Source: Mycolicibacterium litorale
GTDB taxonomy: Bacteria > Actinomycetota > Actinomycetes > Mycobacteriales > Mycobacteriaceae
Length of the DNA stretch: 64,000 nt
NCBI GenBank assembly: GCA_002007745.1
Contig: CP019882.1
Location: forward strand, 5,952,001 to 6,016,000
Reading direction: 5' to 3'
Positions within the stretch are counted from its first letter, which is position 1, and every line of letters begins with the position of its first letter. This document shows positions 43,688 through 52,029 of this stretch, piece by piece. The translations under genes were made by a program, and so were the position numbers. The notes beneath the pieces are model-generated. The model was not told where the DNA came from. It saw nothing but the letters and a program-made list of their open reading frames with translations, and ran no database searches.

Positions 43688-44509
43688 TCAGTGCGACATC
43701 GGGTGGTGTGGTGCATGTTTCTGTCGAATGGCGCGGCCAAACAGCCATCCGTAGAGGCGGGTCGACAGCCACCGCGGCGTGAAGTATCTGCTCATGACGT
43801 CCGCGATCTTGTTGGAGGTACCGGGTATGACGTGGGAACGTTTGCCCACATTCTTCAGCGCGGCAGCTGCGACTCGCGAAGGATTCATCACCGATGCTCC
43901 GGCCACATCAAGTCCTGCTTTTGCATGACCGTCGGTGCGCGTCGGCCCTGGGGACACCACCAGCACGTCGACGCCGGTTTCCTTCAATTCGTAGTTCAAA
44001 GCCTGTCCCAGCGACAGAACGTAGGCCTTCACTGCTGCGTAGTTCGCTAGAAACGGTATCGCGCCTGCGGCGATGGTCGAAGACACCAAGATTATCGCCC
44101 CCCGCCCTTGTCCCACGAACATTCGTCCGAACTGGTGCGCCAGCCGCAGAGGCACTGCACCATTAAGGGCCAATACATCGAGCTCATCCTGAAGCGAATG
44201 GTCGAGAAAGGCTCCCACAGAAGAGATTCCGGCATTGGCAACTACGATCCCCACGTCGAGATCGCCAACTTCACTGTACAGTTGCTCCACTGCGCCGTCG
44301 GCTAGCAAATCGAGCACGATCACGATGGTGGTGATTCCGTGCGCGCGTGACAGCTCGGCAGCCAGCGCCTCGAGACGGTCTTTGCGGCGCGCCACGACAA
44401 CGAGGTCCATGCCGGCCGCGGCAAGCTGACGGGCGAACTGCTCGCCGATGCCCGAGGACGCCCCTGTGACGATGGCGTATTGCCCATAACGAGAGCGGAG
44501 ATTCGTCAT
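43688..44509 (-). CDS. Short-chain dehydrogenase/reductase
   Basis: 273 residues with VTGASSGIGEQFARQLA, VVVARRKDRLEALA (two Arg: NADP(H)), VANAGISSVGAFL in place of NNAG, LVSSTIAAGAIPFLANYAAV with the Ser and YAAVK, and SPGPTRTDGHAKA. The C-terminal part (YFTPRWLSTRLYGWLFGRAI) is extended and amphipathic, as in membrane-associated KduI/HSD-like SDRs that reduce lipids or ketones. It diverges from the TetR at 44629, and two operators lie between them. Region 43491-43687 carries no gene. Confidence 0.8.
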   Translation of the reverse strand: MTNLRSRYGQYAIVTGASSGIGEQFARQLAAAGMDLVVVARRKDRLEALAAELSRAHGITTIVIVLDLLADGAVEQLYSEVGDLDVGIVVANAGISSVGAFLDHSLQDELDVLALNGAVPLRLAHQFGRMFVGQGRGAIILVSSTIAAGAIPFLANYAAVKAYVLSLGQALNYELKETGVDVLVVSPGPTRTDGHAKAGLDVAGASVMNPSRVAAAALKNVGKRSHVIPGTSNKIADVMSRYFTPRWLSTRLYGWLFGRAIRQKHAPHHPMSH

Positions 44510-44547
44510 AGTGATTCCTGCCTGCGATGTAGCTCACCAGTAACCGG

Positions 44548-44598
44548 AGTGATGGCACTCTGTGCCATCACTGGATGGTACGGCACTACGTGTCATCA
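44548..44598. promoter_or_regulatory. TetR operator: 25-bp perfect palindrome plus second copy
   Basis: A perfect inverted repeat with 11-base arms (AGTGATGGCAC and its complement) around TCT spans 44548-44572. A second, less perfect copy, CGGCAC-TAC-GTGTCATCA, spans 44581-44598, its centre 28 bp further. Both lie between the divergent SDR (start 44509) and TetR (start 44629) genes and are almost certainly regulator sites. Confidence 0.75.
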
Positions 44599-44628
44599 TG
44601 TCGCGCTGGCAGGCCTAAACTTGCGAAC

Positions 44629-45201
44629 ATGAGTCGGTGGGAACCTCATGCGGCCGAGCGATTGGGCTTGGCAGCGGTCGAGTTGTTCGCCGAACGCGGG
44701 TACGACAACGTCACGGTCGTCGAGATCGCCGAACGTGCGGGATTGACGAGACGTACTTTCTTTCGTCACTTCACCGACAAGCGCGAGATTCTCTTTCGGG
44801 GCCAGGACGCTTATCGCGAGATGTTCGCCACTGCCATCGCCAGCGCGCCCACCGGGGCTAGCCCGTTGGAGGCGATTGGGGTAGCACTGACGGCGTTCGC
44901 CGCAGGGTTCGACCAGGACCGCCGTGAATTCCTGGCCATGCGTCAAGCGGTCATCAACGACAATCACGATCTGCGGGAACGCGACCTCCTCAAGACCAAC
45001 ACGCTCACCGCCGCGATGGCCACTGCACTCACCGATCGAGGGGTCGAACCGTTCGCGGCGAAACTCGCCGCCAACATCGGCGCTCTCGCCCTCGGCGACG
45101 CCTTCAACGAATGGCTGCAACCGACAAACCGGGAGTCCATGGCTATTCTCGCCGAACAGGCGCTACGCAGGCTGTGTAGAGCGGCCGCTGAGCTGAGCTG
45201 A
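44629..45201 (+). CDS. TetR family transcriptional regulator
   Basis: 190 residues from the ATG at 44629; an upstream start at 44575 would lie on the second operator. HTH: LAAVELFAERGYDNVTVVEI, AERAGLTRRTFFRHFTDKRE; the TFFRHF pattern is of the TetR_C_17-like group. It diverges from the SDR gene. The stop codon lies inside a GCTGA repeat, so slippage could alter the last residues only. Its operators are the two palindromes at 44548-44598. Confidence 0.85.
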   Translation: MSRWEPHAAERLGLAAVELFAERGYDNVTVVEIAERAGLTRRTFFRHFTDKREILFRGQDAYREMFATAIASAPTGASPLEAIGVALTAFAAGFDQDRREFLAMRQAVINDNHDLRERDLLKTNTLTAAMATALTDRGVEPFAAKLAANIGALALGDAFNEWLQPTNRESMAILAEQALRRLCRAAAELS

Positions 45202-45208
45202 GCTGAGC
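45187..45208. repeat. Short tandem repeat, GCTGA x 4.4
   Basis: Four perfect GCTGA units and a partial fifth run from 45187 to 45208 across the TetR stop codon (45199-45201). A change in copy number would alter only the extreme C-terminus. The next 250 bp (45209-45459) contain no gene that I can support. Confidence 0.8.
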
Positions 45209-45459
45209 GACGCTGTAGCGGTGATTCGCACTCGCGCACCACTACCGGGTCCTACTCATACAAAGCTGGACACGGTTACCGAGCGGAACTGGGGCCGAGG
45301 CCTCGGCTGGGCCGGTACGTGGAATTCGTCGCCACCAGACGCGGGATGGCGGCGTCGCTTCGCCCGATACTCGAGCTGGTTCAAGTGGTTCGCCCATCCG
45401 GCTCGGCCCACAAGGTGATCGCCAAATCGCTCGTCGACTCCCGTCGGCGGCGCCAAGCA

Positions 45460-46311
45460 TCATGTCAGGCCCAGGCTTGCCGCGCTGAATAGCACGGTGG
45501 AGGCGTTGAGCCGCGTCGGGTGAGACGTCAGCATCTGCTTGGTGAAATCGGCAGCGCTCGGGTTCTCATTGAGTAGACGATCGGCTTGCTCGATGTATCC
45601 GATGGTGTCGGTTAAGGCGCGGCTGTCGTCTGGTGCGTCCGCGCGGCGATGCGCAGCGATGACGATCTCCGGGCGAAGGGCTTGGACTTCTTTCAGCGTG
45701 GATATCCACTCCTGCCGCTTCTCGTGGTCGGTGTTCACGAGAGCGCAGTGCACGTCGTTGTACGCGATGTCGCCCACGATTACGGCTTTGAGCTCAGGCA
45801 GGTGCACGTAGGACGAGTCGACATGATCAGACTGGCCGGTCGCGACGACGACCACGTCGTGGCCCTCGAGATCGAGCCTGTCACCACCGAGAATCTCAGG
45901 CACGACGACGGTCGAGGGGAGGGTGTCGACGAACATCGCGGAGTAGAGCGACAATTCGGCACCGGAGAGCCTCTCGTTCGCGATGTGGCGAACCGTGGCC
46001 TGGGTGGCCACCACCCGAGTGACCGGAAATCGATCGAGAAGGGTTGCGACACCGAGATAGTGGTCGAAGTGACAGTGCGTGATGAATACGGTGGTGAGTG
46101 TTTTGCCGGTGGACTCGACCCAGTCCGCTAACGCCTTCGAATCCACGAGGGTGGGAACTGTGTCGATCAATATCGCCTCCCGTTCACCGGCGAGCAACGT
46201 CACCGACGTGGGCGGGAACGTCCATCCTCCTTCTGGGGCGTCGAAAGGCAGGTGAGGCTCGAGCGGACGCTGCGGAGCAGTGAAGGTTTGCAAACTCAGT
46301 TCATCGCTCAT
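45460..46311 (-). CDS. MBL-fold metallo-hydrolase
   Basis: 283 residues from the ATG at 46311; the frame extends to 46404, but those codons lie over the operator. Zinc motif VFITHCHFDHYLGVATLLDR (HxHxDH) near 85, GQSDHVDSSYVHLPELKAVI for the next His, VGDIAYNDVH for the bridging Asp and EIVIAAHRRADAPD for the last His. The pattern suits lactonases and related esterases; no signal peptide. The ACG-rich N-terminus (TFTAPQRPLEPHLPF) is not typical of antibiotic-resistance enzymes. The adjacent TetR, with matching operators before both genes, is the likely regulator. Confidence 0.8.
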   Translation of the reverse strand: MSDELSLQTFTAPQRPLEPHLPFDAPEGGWTFPPTSVTLLAGEREAILIDTVPTLVDSKALADWVESTGKTLTTVFITHCHFDHYLGVATLLDRFPVTRVVATQATVRHIANERLSGAELSLYSAMFVDTLPSTVVVPEILGGDRLDLEGHDVVVVATGQSDHVDSSYVHLPELKAVIVGDIAYNDVHCALVNTDHEKRQEWISTLKEVQALRPEIVIAAHRRADAPDDSRALTDTIGYIEQADRLLNENPSAADFTKQMLTSHPTRLNASTVLFSAASLGLT

Positions 46312-46373
46312 TGATGATTCCTGACGATGGGCGCGGCGATTTCGGACTTCGGGATGATGAACACCATCCTCGT

Positions 46374-46393
46374 TCTTGACCGGTAAGTCAAGA
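46374..46393. promoter_or_regulatory. TetR operator before the MBL gene
   Basis: TCTTGACCGGTAAGTCAAGA, extended by GT on the left and AC on the right, gives 9-base perfect arms (46372-46380 and 46387-46395). The site lies 62 bp before the MBL start. It matches the site before the TetR gene at 47104-47123 in 16 of 20 bases. Confidence 0.7.
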
Positions 46394-46504
46394 ACAACCG
46401 GCAAGCTTGGCTGATGAAAGGTCCAATTGGCGGCTGTGTTTCAACTCCGTCACGTGAATGACACCTAGTGATGGCGCGGCAATTCGGACATGGTCGCGCT
46501 GAGA

Positions 46505-47083
46505 TCAGAGAAGGTCGACGGTCGCGTCGACGACCCGAGCGAGCCGCGCTCGCCCTGGCTCCACACGCGCCAACGCGTGCAGACCCGTTACGGTGCTGAG
46601 TAGCATGCTCGCCGTGTTCGCCGGCTGAACGTCGGACCGAATATCGCCGTCGCGTTGTCCGCGCTCAATCAATGCGCGGAAGGCGCTTTCGGTTCGGCTG
46701 AACATGTCGAGCACCTGGTCGGCGACCTCCGAGTCTGTTCGCCCGAACTCGACTGCGCTGTTGGTGGCGAAACAGCCGCGACGGTCTGGCTTTTCGAGGT
46801 CGGTCTTCACCATGTACCGCAGCGCCCGCCGCAGAACGTCTTTGGCTGGACCTGGGCTCTCCAAAATCTTTGCCACGGATCGGACCCGTTGGTCCAGGTA
46901 GCGTCGAAGCGCGAGGTCGTAAAGTTGGCGCTTGCCGCCGAAGGCGGCGTACATGCTGCCCTTGCCGATCTGCAGATGCTCGGCCAGTTGTTGAGGCGTG
47001 GTAGCGCCGTAACCCCGACCCCAGAACAGTTCCATCGCCAAGTCGACCGCGGCTTCTGGATCGAATTCCTTCGGTCGTCCCAC
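46505..47083 (-). CDS. TetR family regulator of the MBL gene
   Basis: 192 residues. The HTH (AAVDLAMELFWGRGYGATTP, then QQLAEHLQIGKGSMYAAFGG, then KRQLYDLALRRYL) is of the AcrR/TetR type with GKGSMYAAF. The C-terminal domain includes RGCFATNSAVEFGR, conserved in regulators of the NemR/YxaF sort, with a Cys that in NemR-like proteins can sense electrophiles. It is transcribed in the same direction as the downstream MBL gene, 193 bp apart, and carries its own operator, so it probably represses itself and the MBL gene. Confidence 0.85.
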   Translation of the reverse strand: MGRPKEFDPEAAVDLAMELFWGRGYGATTPQQLAEHLQIGKGSMYAAFGGKRQLYDLALRRYLDQRVRSVAKILESPGPAKDVLRRALRYMVKTDLEKPDRRGCFATNSAVEFGRTDSEVADQVLDMFSRTESAFRALIERGQRDGDIRSDVQPANTASMLLSTVTGLHALARVEPGRARLARVVDATVDLL

Positions 47084-47103
47084 TCAGTGATTCTAGCAGC
47101 GGC

Positions 47104-47123
47104 TCTTGACCCGTTCTTCAAGA
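47104..47123. promoter_or_regulatory. TetR autoregulatory operator
   Basis: TCTTGACCCGTTCTTCAAGA starts 21 bp upstream of the TetR start. TCTTGA and TCAAGA form the dyad. The sequence matches the site before the MBL gene in 16 of 20 positions, strong support for one regulator acting on both. Confidence 0.65.
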
Positions 47124-47332
47124 AGCTGCTCTGGCGATCTGCCGTGTATCGATGCCGCGGGTTAGGTGGCCATGGTGGTCGATGCACATACCTTGGCCGC
47201 CATGGCCTGGGCCGGCGACCGCCATCGATCTACCCCGTAGGGGTAAACCGCATGCCGCAAGCAGCAGCCCCATCGACCGCTTCACGTAGACCGTGGTGGT
47301 GCAGGCGCCCGCTCGGAAGGCGTCCGCACTAA

Positions 47333-48502
47333 CTAGCTTCTGCCCGGCGGAACCACCAATTCGGACATACGCAGGGCGATCTCGCGTTGAAGCATCGGCA
47401 CCCGACCGATCACTGCCAGGCCGAAGTTCCGCAGATGTCGCCCCGCACCGGTCCGCACGGTGACCAGGCGTGTGAACAGATCAGAGAACCGAATGACCGC
47501 CGCCGCGACAGGACGGCGGTGCCGCTCGTATTCATCCAGTGCAGTGAGGCTGCCCTCGAGCGCGCTGCTGGCTAGTGCCGCCAACATGACTGCGTCTTGG
47601 ATTCCGGTGTTCATGCCCTGGCCTCCCGCCGGGCTGTGTACGTGTGCGGCGTCCCCAGCGAGTAGCACCCTGCCTCGCCGATAGCTCGCGGCGAGCCCAT
47701 GACCGACCTGGTACCTCGACACCCACGCGACCGCGTCGATGCGCGCCGACGTCGTCGCCCGCATGTGTACCAGGTGTTCTAGCTCGTCGCGTGTCGGCGG
47801 TGCTGCCGCTGTCGGAGAATCAGTGGTGATGATGCGCTTCTTCCCGTCGGGAAGGGTCTCGATCACCATCATCCCTTCGGGCGATAGGAAGTTGTGGATC
47901 TCCCCACCGTCAAGATCGGAGATCATGTCAACGTCGGCGAGCAGAAACTCGCCGACGTAATCGGACCGCACGAACGCGATCCCGGCCGCCGTCCGCACCG
48001 CACTCTTGCCCCCATCGGCACCGACGACGAGTTGGGCCCGAATCACATGCGGACCACCGTCGGGGTCGAGCACGTCAATGTCGACATGCCCAGGCGCTTG
48101 GCGCAGCCCGGTGAACGTCCACCCGTAGCGAACCTCGCCGCCGACAGCATGCAGACGCTCTTCGAGGACCTGTTCGGTGCGCCACTGCGGGACTATGAGC
48201 ATAAAGGGATACGCAGTGGGGAGATTGTTGAAAGGCAACCGTAGCAGTACTTTTGATGCGTCGCGAAAGGCGAACGATGACGCGCGCCGACCGCTGGCCA
48301 ATAGCGCCTCAGTGACGTTCAGCTCCTCGAGCACTTCCAGAGTGCGAGCGTGAATCATCAGGGCACGCGATGTGGAGGTGTCTCTGGACGGCCGCCGATC
48401 CAGGACTAGAACGCTGACTCCGCGCTGGCGCAGCGAGATTGCTACGGCCATTCCCGCGGGGCCGCCACCGACCACAAGAACCGTCGCCGTCATGTCCGTC
48501 AT
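47333..48502 (-). CDS. FAD-dependent aromatic/polyketide monooxygenase
   Basis: 389 residues of the PheA/TfdB-type FAD monooxygenase fold: VLVVGGGPAGMAVAISLRQR (FAD), SRALMIHARTLEVLEELNV typical of phenol/polyketide hydroxylases, LVVGADGGKSAVRTAAGI (DG motif) and VLLAGDAAHVHSPAGGQGMN (GD motif). It lacks the extra thioredoxin-like C-terminal domain of phenol hydroxylase, as in shorter RdmE-like enzymes. It would hydroxylate an aromatic or enol with NAD(P)H and O2. It lies 249 bp upstream-side of the TetR gene with no obvious shared operator. Confidence 0.85.
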   Translation of the reverse strand: MTDMTATVLVVGGGPAGMAVAISLRQRGVSVLVLDRRPSRDTSTSRALMIHARTLEVLEELNVTEALLASGRRASSFAFRDASKVLLRLPFNNLPTAYPFMLIVPQWRTEQVLEERLHAVGGEVRYGWTFTGLRQAPGHVDIDVLDPDGGPHVIRAQLVVGADGGKSAVRTAAGIAFVRSDYVGEFLLADVDMISDLDGGEIHNFLSPEGMMVIETLPDGKKRIITTDSPTAAAPPTRDELEHLVHMRATTSARIDAVAWVSRYQVGHGLAASYRRGRVLLAGDAAHVHSPAGGQGMNTGIQDAVMLAALASSALEGSLTALDEYERHRRPVAAAVIRFSDLFTRLVTVRTGAGRHLRNFGLAVIGRVPMLQREIALRMSELVVPPGRS

Positions 48503-48943
48503 GCGTTGTTACCTGGGCCGTCGTTATAAACAGCGAATGCACTTCGCTCAAGGGTCCGGGACGGCTTGGGTGCCAATATCGATCCAATCCCATGCAGGGG
48601 CAGTCCTCCCTGCCGAAGCTGGCACATTCGTCATCCGATCTGATCACTGTTCACATTTAAATGCACCATAACACCAACGGCTGAGTGCTGCTTAGCCAGT
48701 CTAATTGGTAGTCCGGCACCATCGGTGTCAAGCTGAGGTTGCCGCTGTTGCCAAGGGGGATCCTGCTCACCTGGCGCCTAGCTTGGGTGGCTGCCACCTT
48801 GGGTTGAGGCTCCTCCGTTTTCGCGACGCCGGGCTTGACCGACCGGCCGACGTTTCCTGGTAGGACGGCAGTTTCGGAATCCATCCGTAGCCAAGGTTGG
48901 AATCCTGGCTTCGGCGGCACCGTGCGCGCCGTACCGCCCGCCC
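48503..48943. other. Non-coding interval
   Basis: 441 bp with no supported gene. It contains AT-rich sequence near 48650 (ATTTAAATG), unusual for this GC-rich DNA, which may be a promoter of the monooxygenase gene or a junction left by past rearrangement together with the adjacent TetR fragment. Confidence 0.35.
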
Positions 48944-49250
48944 TTATCCGGGGCGCAGCGCCAGAGCGGGCATTAACCCGTGGTCGACCAAGCAATGCAC
49001 TGTTTGGCTAGACGGCGGTCGTTCGGTCAAGATGGCTCGGTCGAGCAGGTAGCCGGGCAGCAGATCCCAAAGGTCATCATATTGGGCCGCGCGTTCGAGC
49101 TCGCCGCGACTGACGGCTCGACCAAATATGTCCGCCATCAGGACCTTTCGCTGATCGATAAGCTCGCGCTGTAATACCGCGTTCAACCGCGCGTTTCGAG
49201 ACGCTTCGCCGGCCAGGGCTTGGATCCGTTCACGCTGGTTCGAGATCAGG
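48944..49250 (-). pseudogene. TetR regulator remnant (C-terminal domain only)
   Basis: Right after the MBL stop (49251) about 101 codons read LISNQRERIQALAGEASRNA, LNAVLQRELIDQRKVLMADI, FGRAVSRGELERAAQYDDLW, DLLPGYLLDRAILTERPPSS. This is the ligand-binding C-terminal half of a TetR protein (usual form RRRALLxxVxxRAxxRGEL..LLxGxLLxRxLL). The HTH half is absent; the frame upstream runs inside the MBL gene and is not homologous. The gene was therefore cut, probably by the event that brought the MBL gene here. Confidence 0.55.
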
Positions 49251-50186
49251 CTATGCGGCCTCGGCTGCACGGTAGAACGCTCCGACGACTGATGAAATCC
49301 GCGCTGTATGGTCCCAATCTGTCCATCTGGACTGAGCCGCCTTCTTGATGGTCTCGGCAGCTTGATCCACCGAGATACCCGCCGCCCACGACCGCGTGGC
49401 TTCGGCCCGAAGGAACTGGAAGTAGTCGCGATAGGAAGCGAGGGTTTCCGGTGTGATCTCGCCGTGCCCCGGAACGGTGATTTCTGTTCCAACGCTGACC
49501 AATTCGTCAAGCAATCCGGTCCATCGCATGACGTCGCAATCCACATCGGTCGGCGAGATGAATGGTGCGAGAGGAAACATCTTGTGCTCCAACAAATCCC
49601 CTGTGAACAGCACGCGGTCGGCGACTGCGACAATCTGGTCGCCGGTACTGTGGGCGGGGCCAACTGACCTCAGACACACTCGGACTCCGCCTAGGTCGAT
49701 CGCGGCCGACCCGACGTAAACGATGTCGGGATCGACAAACGTGACATCCTGCAGCTCCTCCGCGTAGACGGGGCCTGCAGCCCGAAGCATGTCCAGGTGC
49801 GCCTGCCCCTTGGTGCGCATCTCGTCGCGCTGAGCCGTGTTGCAGACGATGGTCGCCTCGCCCTTGAACGCCTGGGCACCAGAGGCATGCTCTGGGTGGA
49901 AATGGGTGGTAGTCAAGTACAACGGCCGACCACCGCCGAGCTCCCTCGCCTGGTTGAGCACGTAAGCCCCGCTACGCGGACCGAGCCCCGTGTCGACCAC
50001 CAAGGCCGCCCGCTCCCCCACCACAATGCCGACATTGGGAACGAGTGGCGTCCGGCCATCTGGGATGACGTACACGCCCGGACTGATTTCGGTGGCCACG
50101 CCCCCAACTGTCGGCGGCACGGCGTCCGATACGGCTGGGGCGTCACCGGAAGCGGTGACAGAAGGCGACGGCGTGACAACGCACAT
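49251..50186 (-). CDS. MBL-fold hydrolase with HxHxEH motif
   Basis: 311 residues from the ATG at 50186 (MCVVTPSPSV); the extra codons to 50291 overlap the divergent TetR. The motif at 95-100 reads HFHPEH, so Glu replaces the usual Asp. The other ligands are present: VGPAHSTGDQ, VLFTGDLLEHKMFPL and TEITVPGHGEITPE. The core VGIVVGERAALVVDTGLG is shared with the paralogue at 51030. It diverges from the TetR gene at 50285 and is probably controlled by it. Substrate unknown; a bulky ester or lactone is likely from the family. Confidence 0.8.
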   Translation of the reverse strand: MCVVTPSPSVTASGDAPAVSDAVPPTVGGVATEISPGVYVIPDGRTPLVPNVGIVVGERAALVVDTGLGPRSGAYVLNQARELGGGRPLYLTTTHFHPEHASGAQAFKGEATIVCNTAQRDEMRTKGQAHLDMLRAAGPVYAEELQDVTFVDPDIVYVGSAAIDLGGVRVCLRSVGPAHSTGDQIVAVADRVLFTGDLLEHKMFPLAPFISPTDVDCDVMRWTGLLDELVSVGTEITVPGHGEITPETLASYRDYFQFLRAEATRSWAAGISVDQAAETIKKAAQSRWTDWDHTARISSVVGAFYRAAEAA

Positions 50187-50237
50187 CGGCTGGCTCCAAT
50201 CTGAGCGCAGTTCACGTGACTCACAAATGTACCACAC

Positions 50238-50256
50238 ATCTGAACGCTGTACAGAT
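50238..50256. promoter_or_regulatory. Weak operator candidate for the TetR at 50285
   Basis: ATCTG at 50238-50242 and CAGAT at 50252-50256 form a 5-base dyad with a 9-base centre, containing the small palindrome CTGTACAG. It is the only notable dyad in the 98-bp gap between the divergent MBL and TetR genes. Confidence 0.3.
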
Positions 50257-50284
50257 TGAAGATGTTCACTGCTAAAGTGCCTGG

Positions 50285-50971
50285 GTGGCAAGACATCGCT
50301 ACCACCACGGCCAGTTGCGTGAGGCTCTCTTGGCGGCAGCCGAGGAACTGGCCAAGGAACGCGGCGCCGAAGGCTGGTCGCTTCGCGAGGTCTCGGCGCG
50401 GGTCGGCGTCGCCCCCAGCGCGGCCTACCACCACTTCGATAGCCGCGGGGCGCTCGTCAGCGCATTGGCCGAACGCATACAGGCCAGCGCCGGGCAATAC
50501 TTGGCGCTCTCCGTCTCCCGAGCCGACACCGACGATCCCGTCGCGCGACTAGTTGCCTACGCCCGCGCCTACGTTCGGTGGACGGTGGACAATCCCGGCC
50601 TCGCAGCGCTGGCGTTCGCCGCGAACCGCGGCTCGGGGATTAGAAATATCGTCACTCCCCATCCTTACGACATCTTGGTCGAGGAATTGGATTCGCTGGT
50701 CACCAAGGGACTTCTGGTCTCCGATGCGCGCCCGGGTGCGGAGTTTGCGGTATGGGCCGGGGTGCACGGCTTGGCGATGCTGTCCGCGGAGGGCATGATC
50801 CGCCATCGGAACCGGCGCACCACCGACCTGGAGGCTGAACGGCTGGTACGAGCGATACTGTCGGGACTCAGCGCGCCCACGACCCCGCCGTTCAATGCGG
50901 CATCGGTGACCGCTCCCCACGTGGAACGTCTCGCCGCACAGGGCCGCGCTATCAAGACGCCAGCACCGTGA
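50285..50971 (+). CDS. TetR family transcriptional regulator
   Basis: 228 residues from a GTG. RYHHGQLREALLAAAEELAK is the characteristic opening of the TetR/WHG-domain group (YHHGxLRxALL), followed by SLREVSARVGVAPSAAYHHF. The C-terminal WHG-type domain includes AVWAGVHGLAMLSAEGMIRH. The gene lies between two paralogous MBL genes, one divergent and one 58 bp downstream in the same direction, so it probably controls both. Confidence 0.85.
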   Translation: MARHRYHHGQLREALLAAAEELAKERGAEGWSLREVSARVGVAPSAAYHHFDSRGALVSALAERIQASAGQYLALSVSRADTDDPVARLVAYARAYVRWTVDNPGLAALAFAANRGSGIRNIVTPHPYDILVEELDSLVTKGLLVSDARPGAEFAVWAGVHGLAMLSAEGMIRHRNRRTTDLEAERLVRAILSGLSAPTTPPFNAASVTAPHVERLAAQGRAIKTPAP

Positions 50972-51029
50972 AGCGACCTTCTGTCCTCGTGCAATTCACG
51001 AACCATCACGTCGTGCCGACAGGAGTGTA

Positions 51030-51977
51030 ATGAGTAGTGACAGGACCGGCGGGACTCGTGCGTCGATGACCGACGTACCCGAGACCTATGTGGCGGGCGC
51101 TACCGATCCCGCTGTATCCGGCAGGCCAGTCGAGGTATCCGATGGCGTTTTCATCATCGGCGACAACAGGATCCCATTCGTTCCCAATGTGGGAATCGTG
51201 GTAGGCGCCGACGCCGCACTAGTCATCGACACTGGGATCGGGCCCGACAACGGCCGCATAGTGCTCGACCATGCACGACGACTGGCCGGCCGGCGTCGGC
51301 TGTACTTGACGGTTACGCAGTTTGATCCAGGGCACGGATTCGGTGTCCAAGCGTTCAAAGATGCAGCCACCGTGATCTACAGCGATGCCCAACGCGACAG
51401 GTTGCGTCTAGACGCGGACTCCTTCGTGCCCACGTTCCGCTCTCTGAGTCCCGATGTTGCTGCCCGGCTGGAGGGCCTCGACCTCATCGACTGTGACATA
51501 TCCTTCGGCCGGCGCCTAGACATCGACCTCGGTGGCATCACAGCCACGCTGCGGCAGTGGGGCCCCGCGCATACCCGCGACAACCAGACAGTGCACGTCG
51601 GTCAGCGGGTCCTCTTCACCGGCGACTTGTGTGAGACCAGAATGTTTCCGATCCTTCCGTATTTCCCACCATTCGATAAGTACTTCGACGGACGGAGATG
51701 GATCGATGCGCTTGACCGGCTCATCGCCGAGAGACCTGACATTGTGGTGCCGGGCCACGGTGAAGTAACCGACGTGCAGCAGCTCGTCGCCGTCCGCGAC
51801 TACCTGCGCTACGTAGGCGAACTCACCCGATTGCTCTGGCTGGATGACGTCCCGGCGCAGGAGATTTCGACCGTTGTCGCACAGCAGGCCCGCACCATCT
51901 GGCCCGGTTGGGACGGCCCTCGCAACATCCGGTACGCAGCGCGGGCGTTCTACGAGCAGTTCGAACGGGAGAAATGA
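51030..51977 (+). CDS. MBL-fold protein with lost zinc-1 motif
   Basis: 315 residues, a close paralogue of the protein at 49251 (VPNVGIVVGADAALVIDTGI against VPNVGIVVGERAALVVDTGL). At residues 97-102, where HxHxDH is expected, it reads QFDPGH: both first His and the Asp are gone. The distal ligands WGPAHTRDNQ, FTGDLCETRMFPI and VVPGHGEVTDVQ remain, so the second metal half-site may persist. The frame is intact with no stop. This suggests a non-catalytic partner, or an enzyme with a different metal chemistry, acting with the intact copy across the TetR gene. Confidence 0.75.
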   Translation: MSSDRTGGTRASMTDVPETYVAGATDPAVSGRPVEVSDGVFIIGDNRIPFVPNVGIVVGADAALVIDTGIGPDNGRIVLDHARRLAGRRRLYLTVTQFDPGHGFGVQAFKDAATVIYSDAQRDRLRLDADSFVPTFRSLSPDVAARLEGLDLIDCDISFGRRLDIDLGGITATLRQWGPAHTRDNQTVHVGQRVLFTGDLCETRMFPILPYFPPFDKYFDGRRWIDALDRLIAERPDIVVPGHGEVTDVQQLVAVRDYLRYVGELTRLLWLDDVPAQEISTVVAQQARTIWPGWDGPRNIRYAARAFYEQFEREK

Positions 51978-51998
51978 CAGCTGGCAAACTAGTCTTGC

Positions 51999-52013
51999 GT
52001 CAGATTATCTGAC
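51999..52013. promoter_or_regulatory. Perfect palindrome before the MBL gene
   Basis: GTCAGATTATCTGAC is a perfect palindrome with 7-base arms, ending 16 bp before the ATG at 52030, where it would cover the promoter or ribosome site. The MarR-type gene at 52931, next in the same direction, is the most likely binder. Confidence 0.5.
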
Positions 52014-52029
52014 CTCGTAGTATTTCCTC

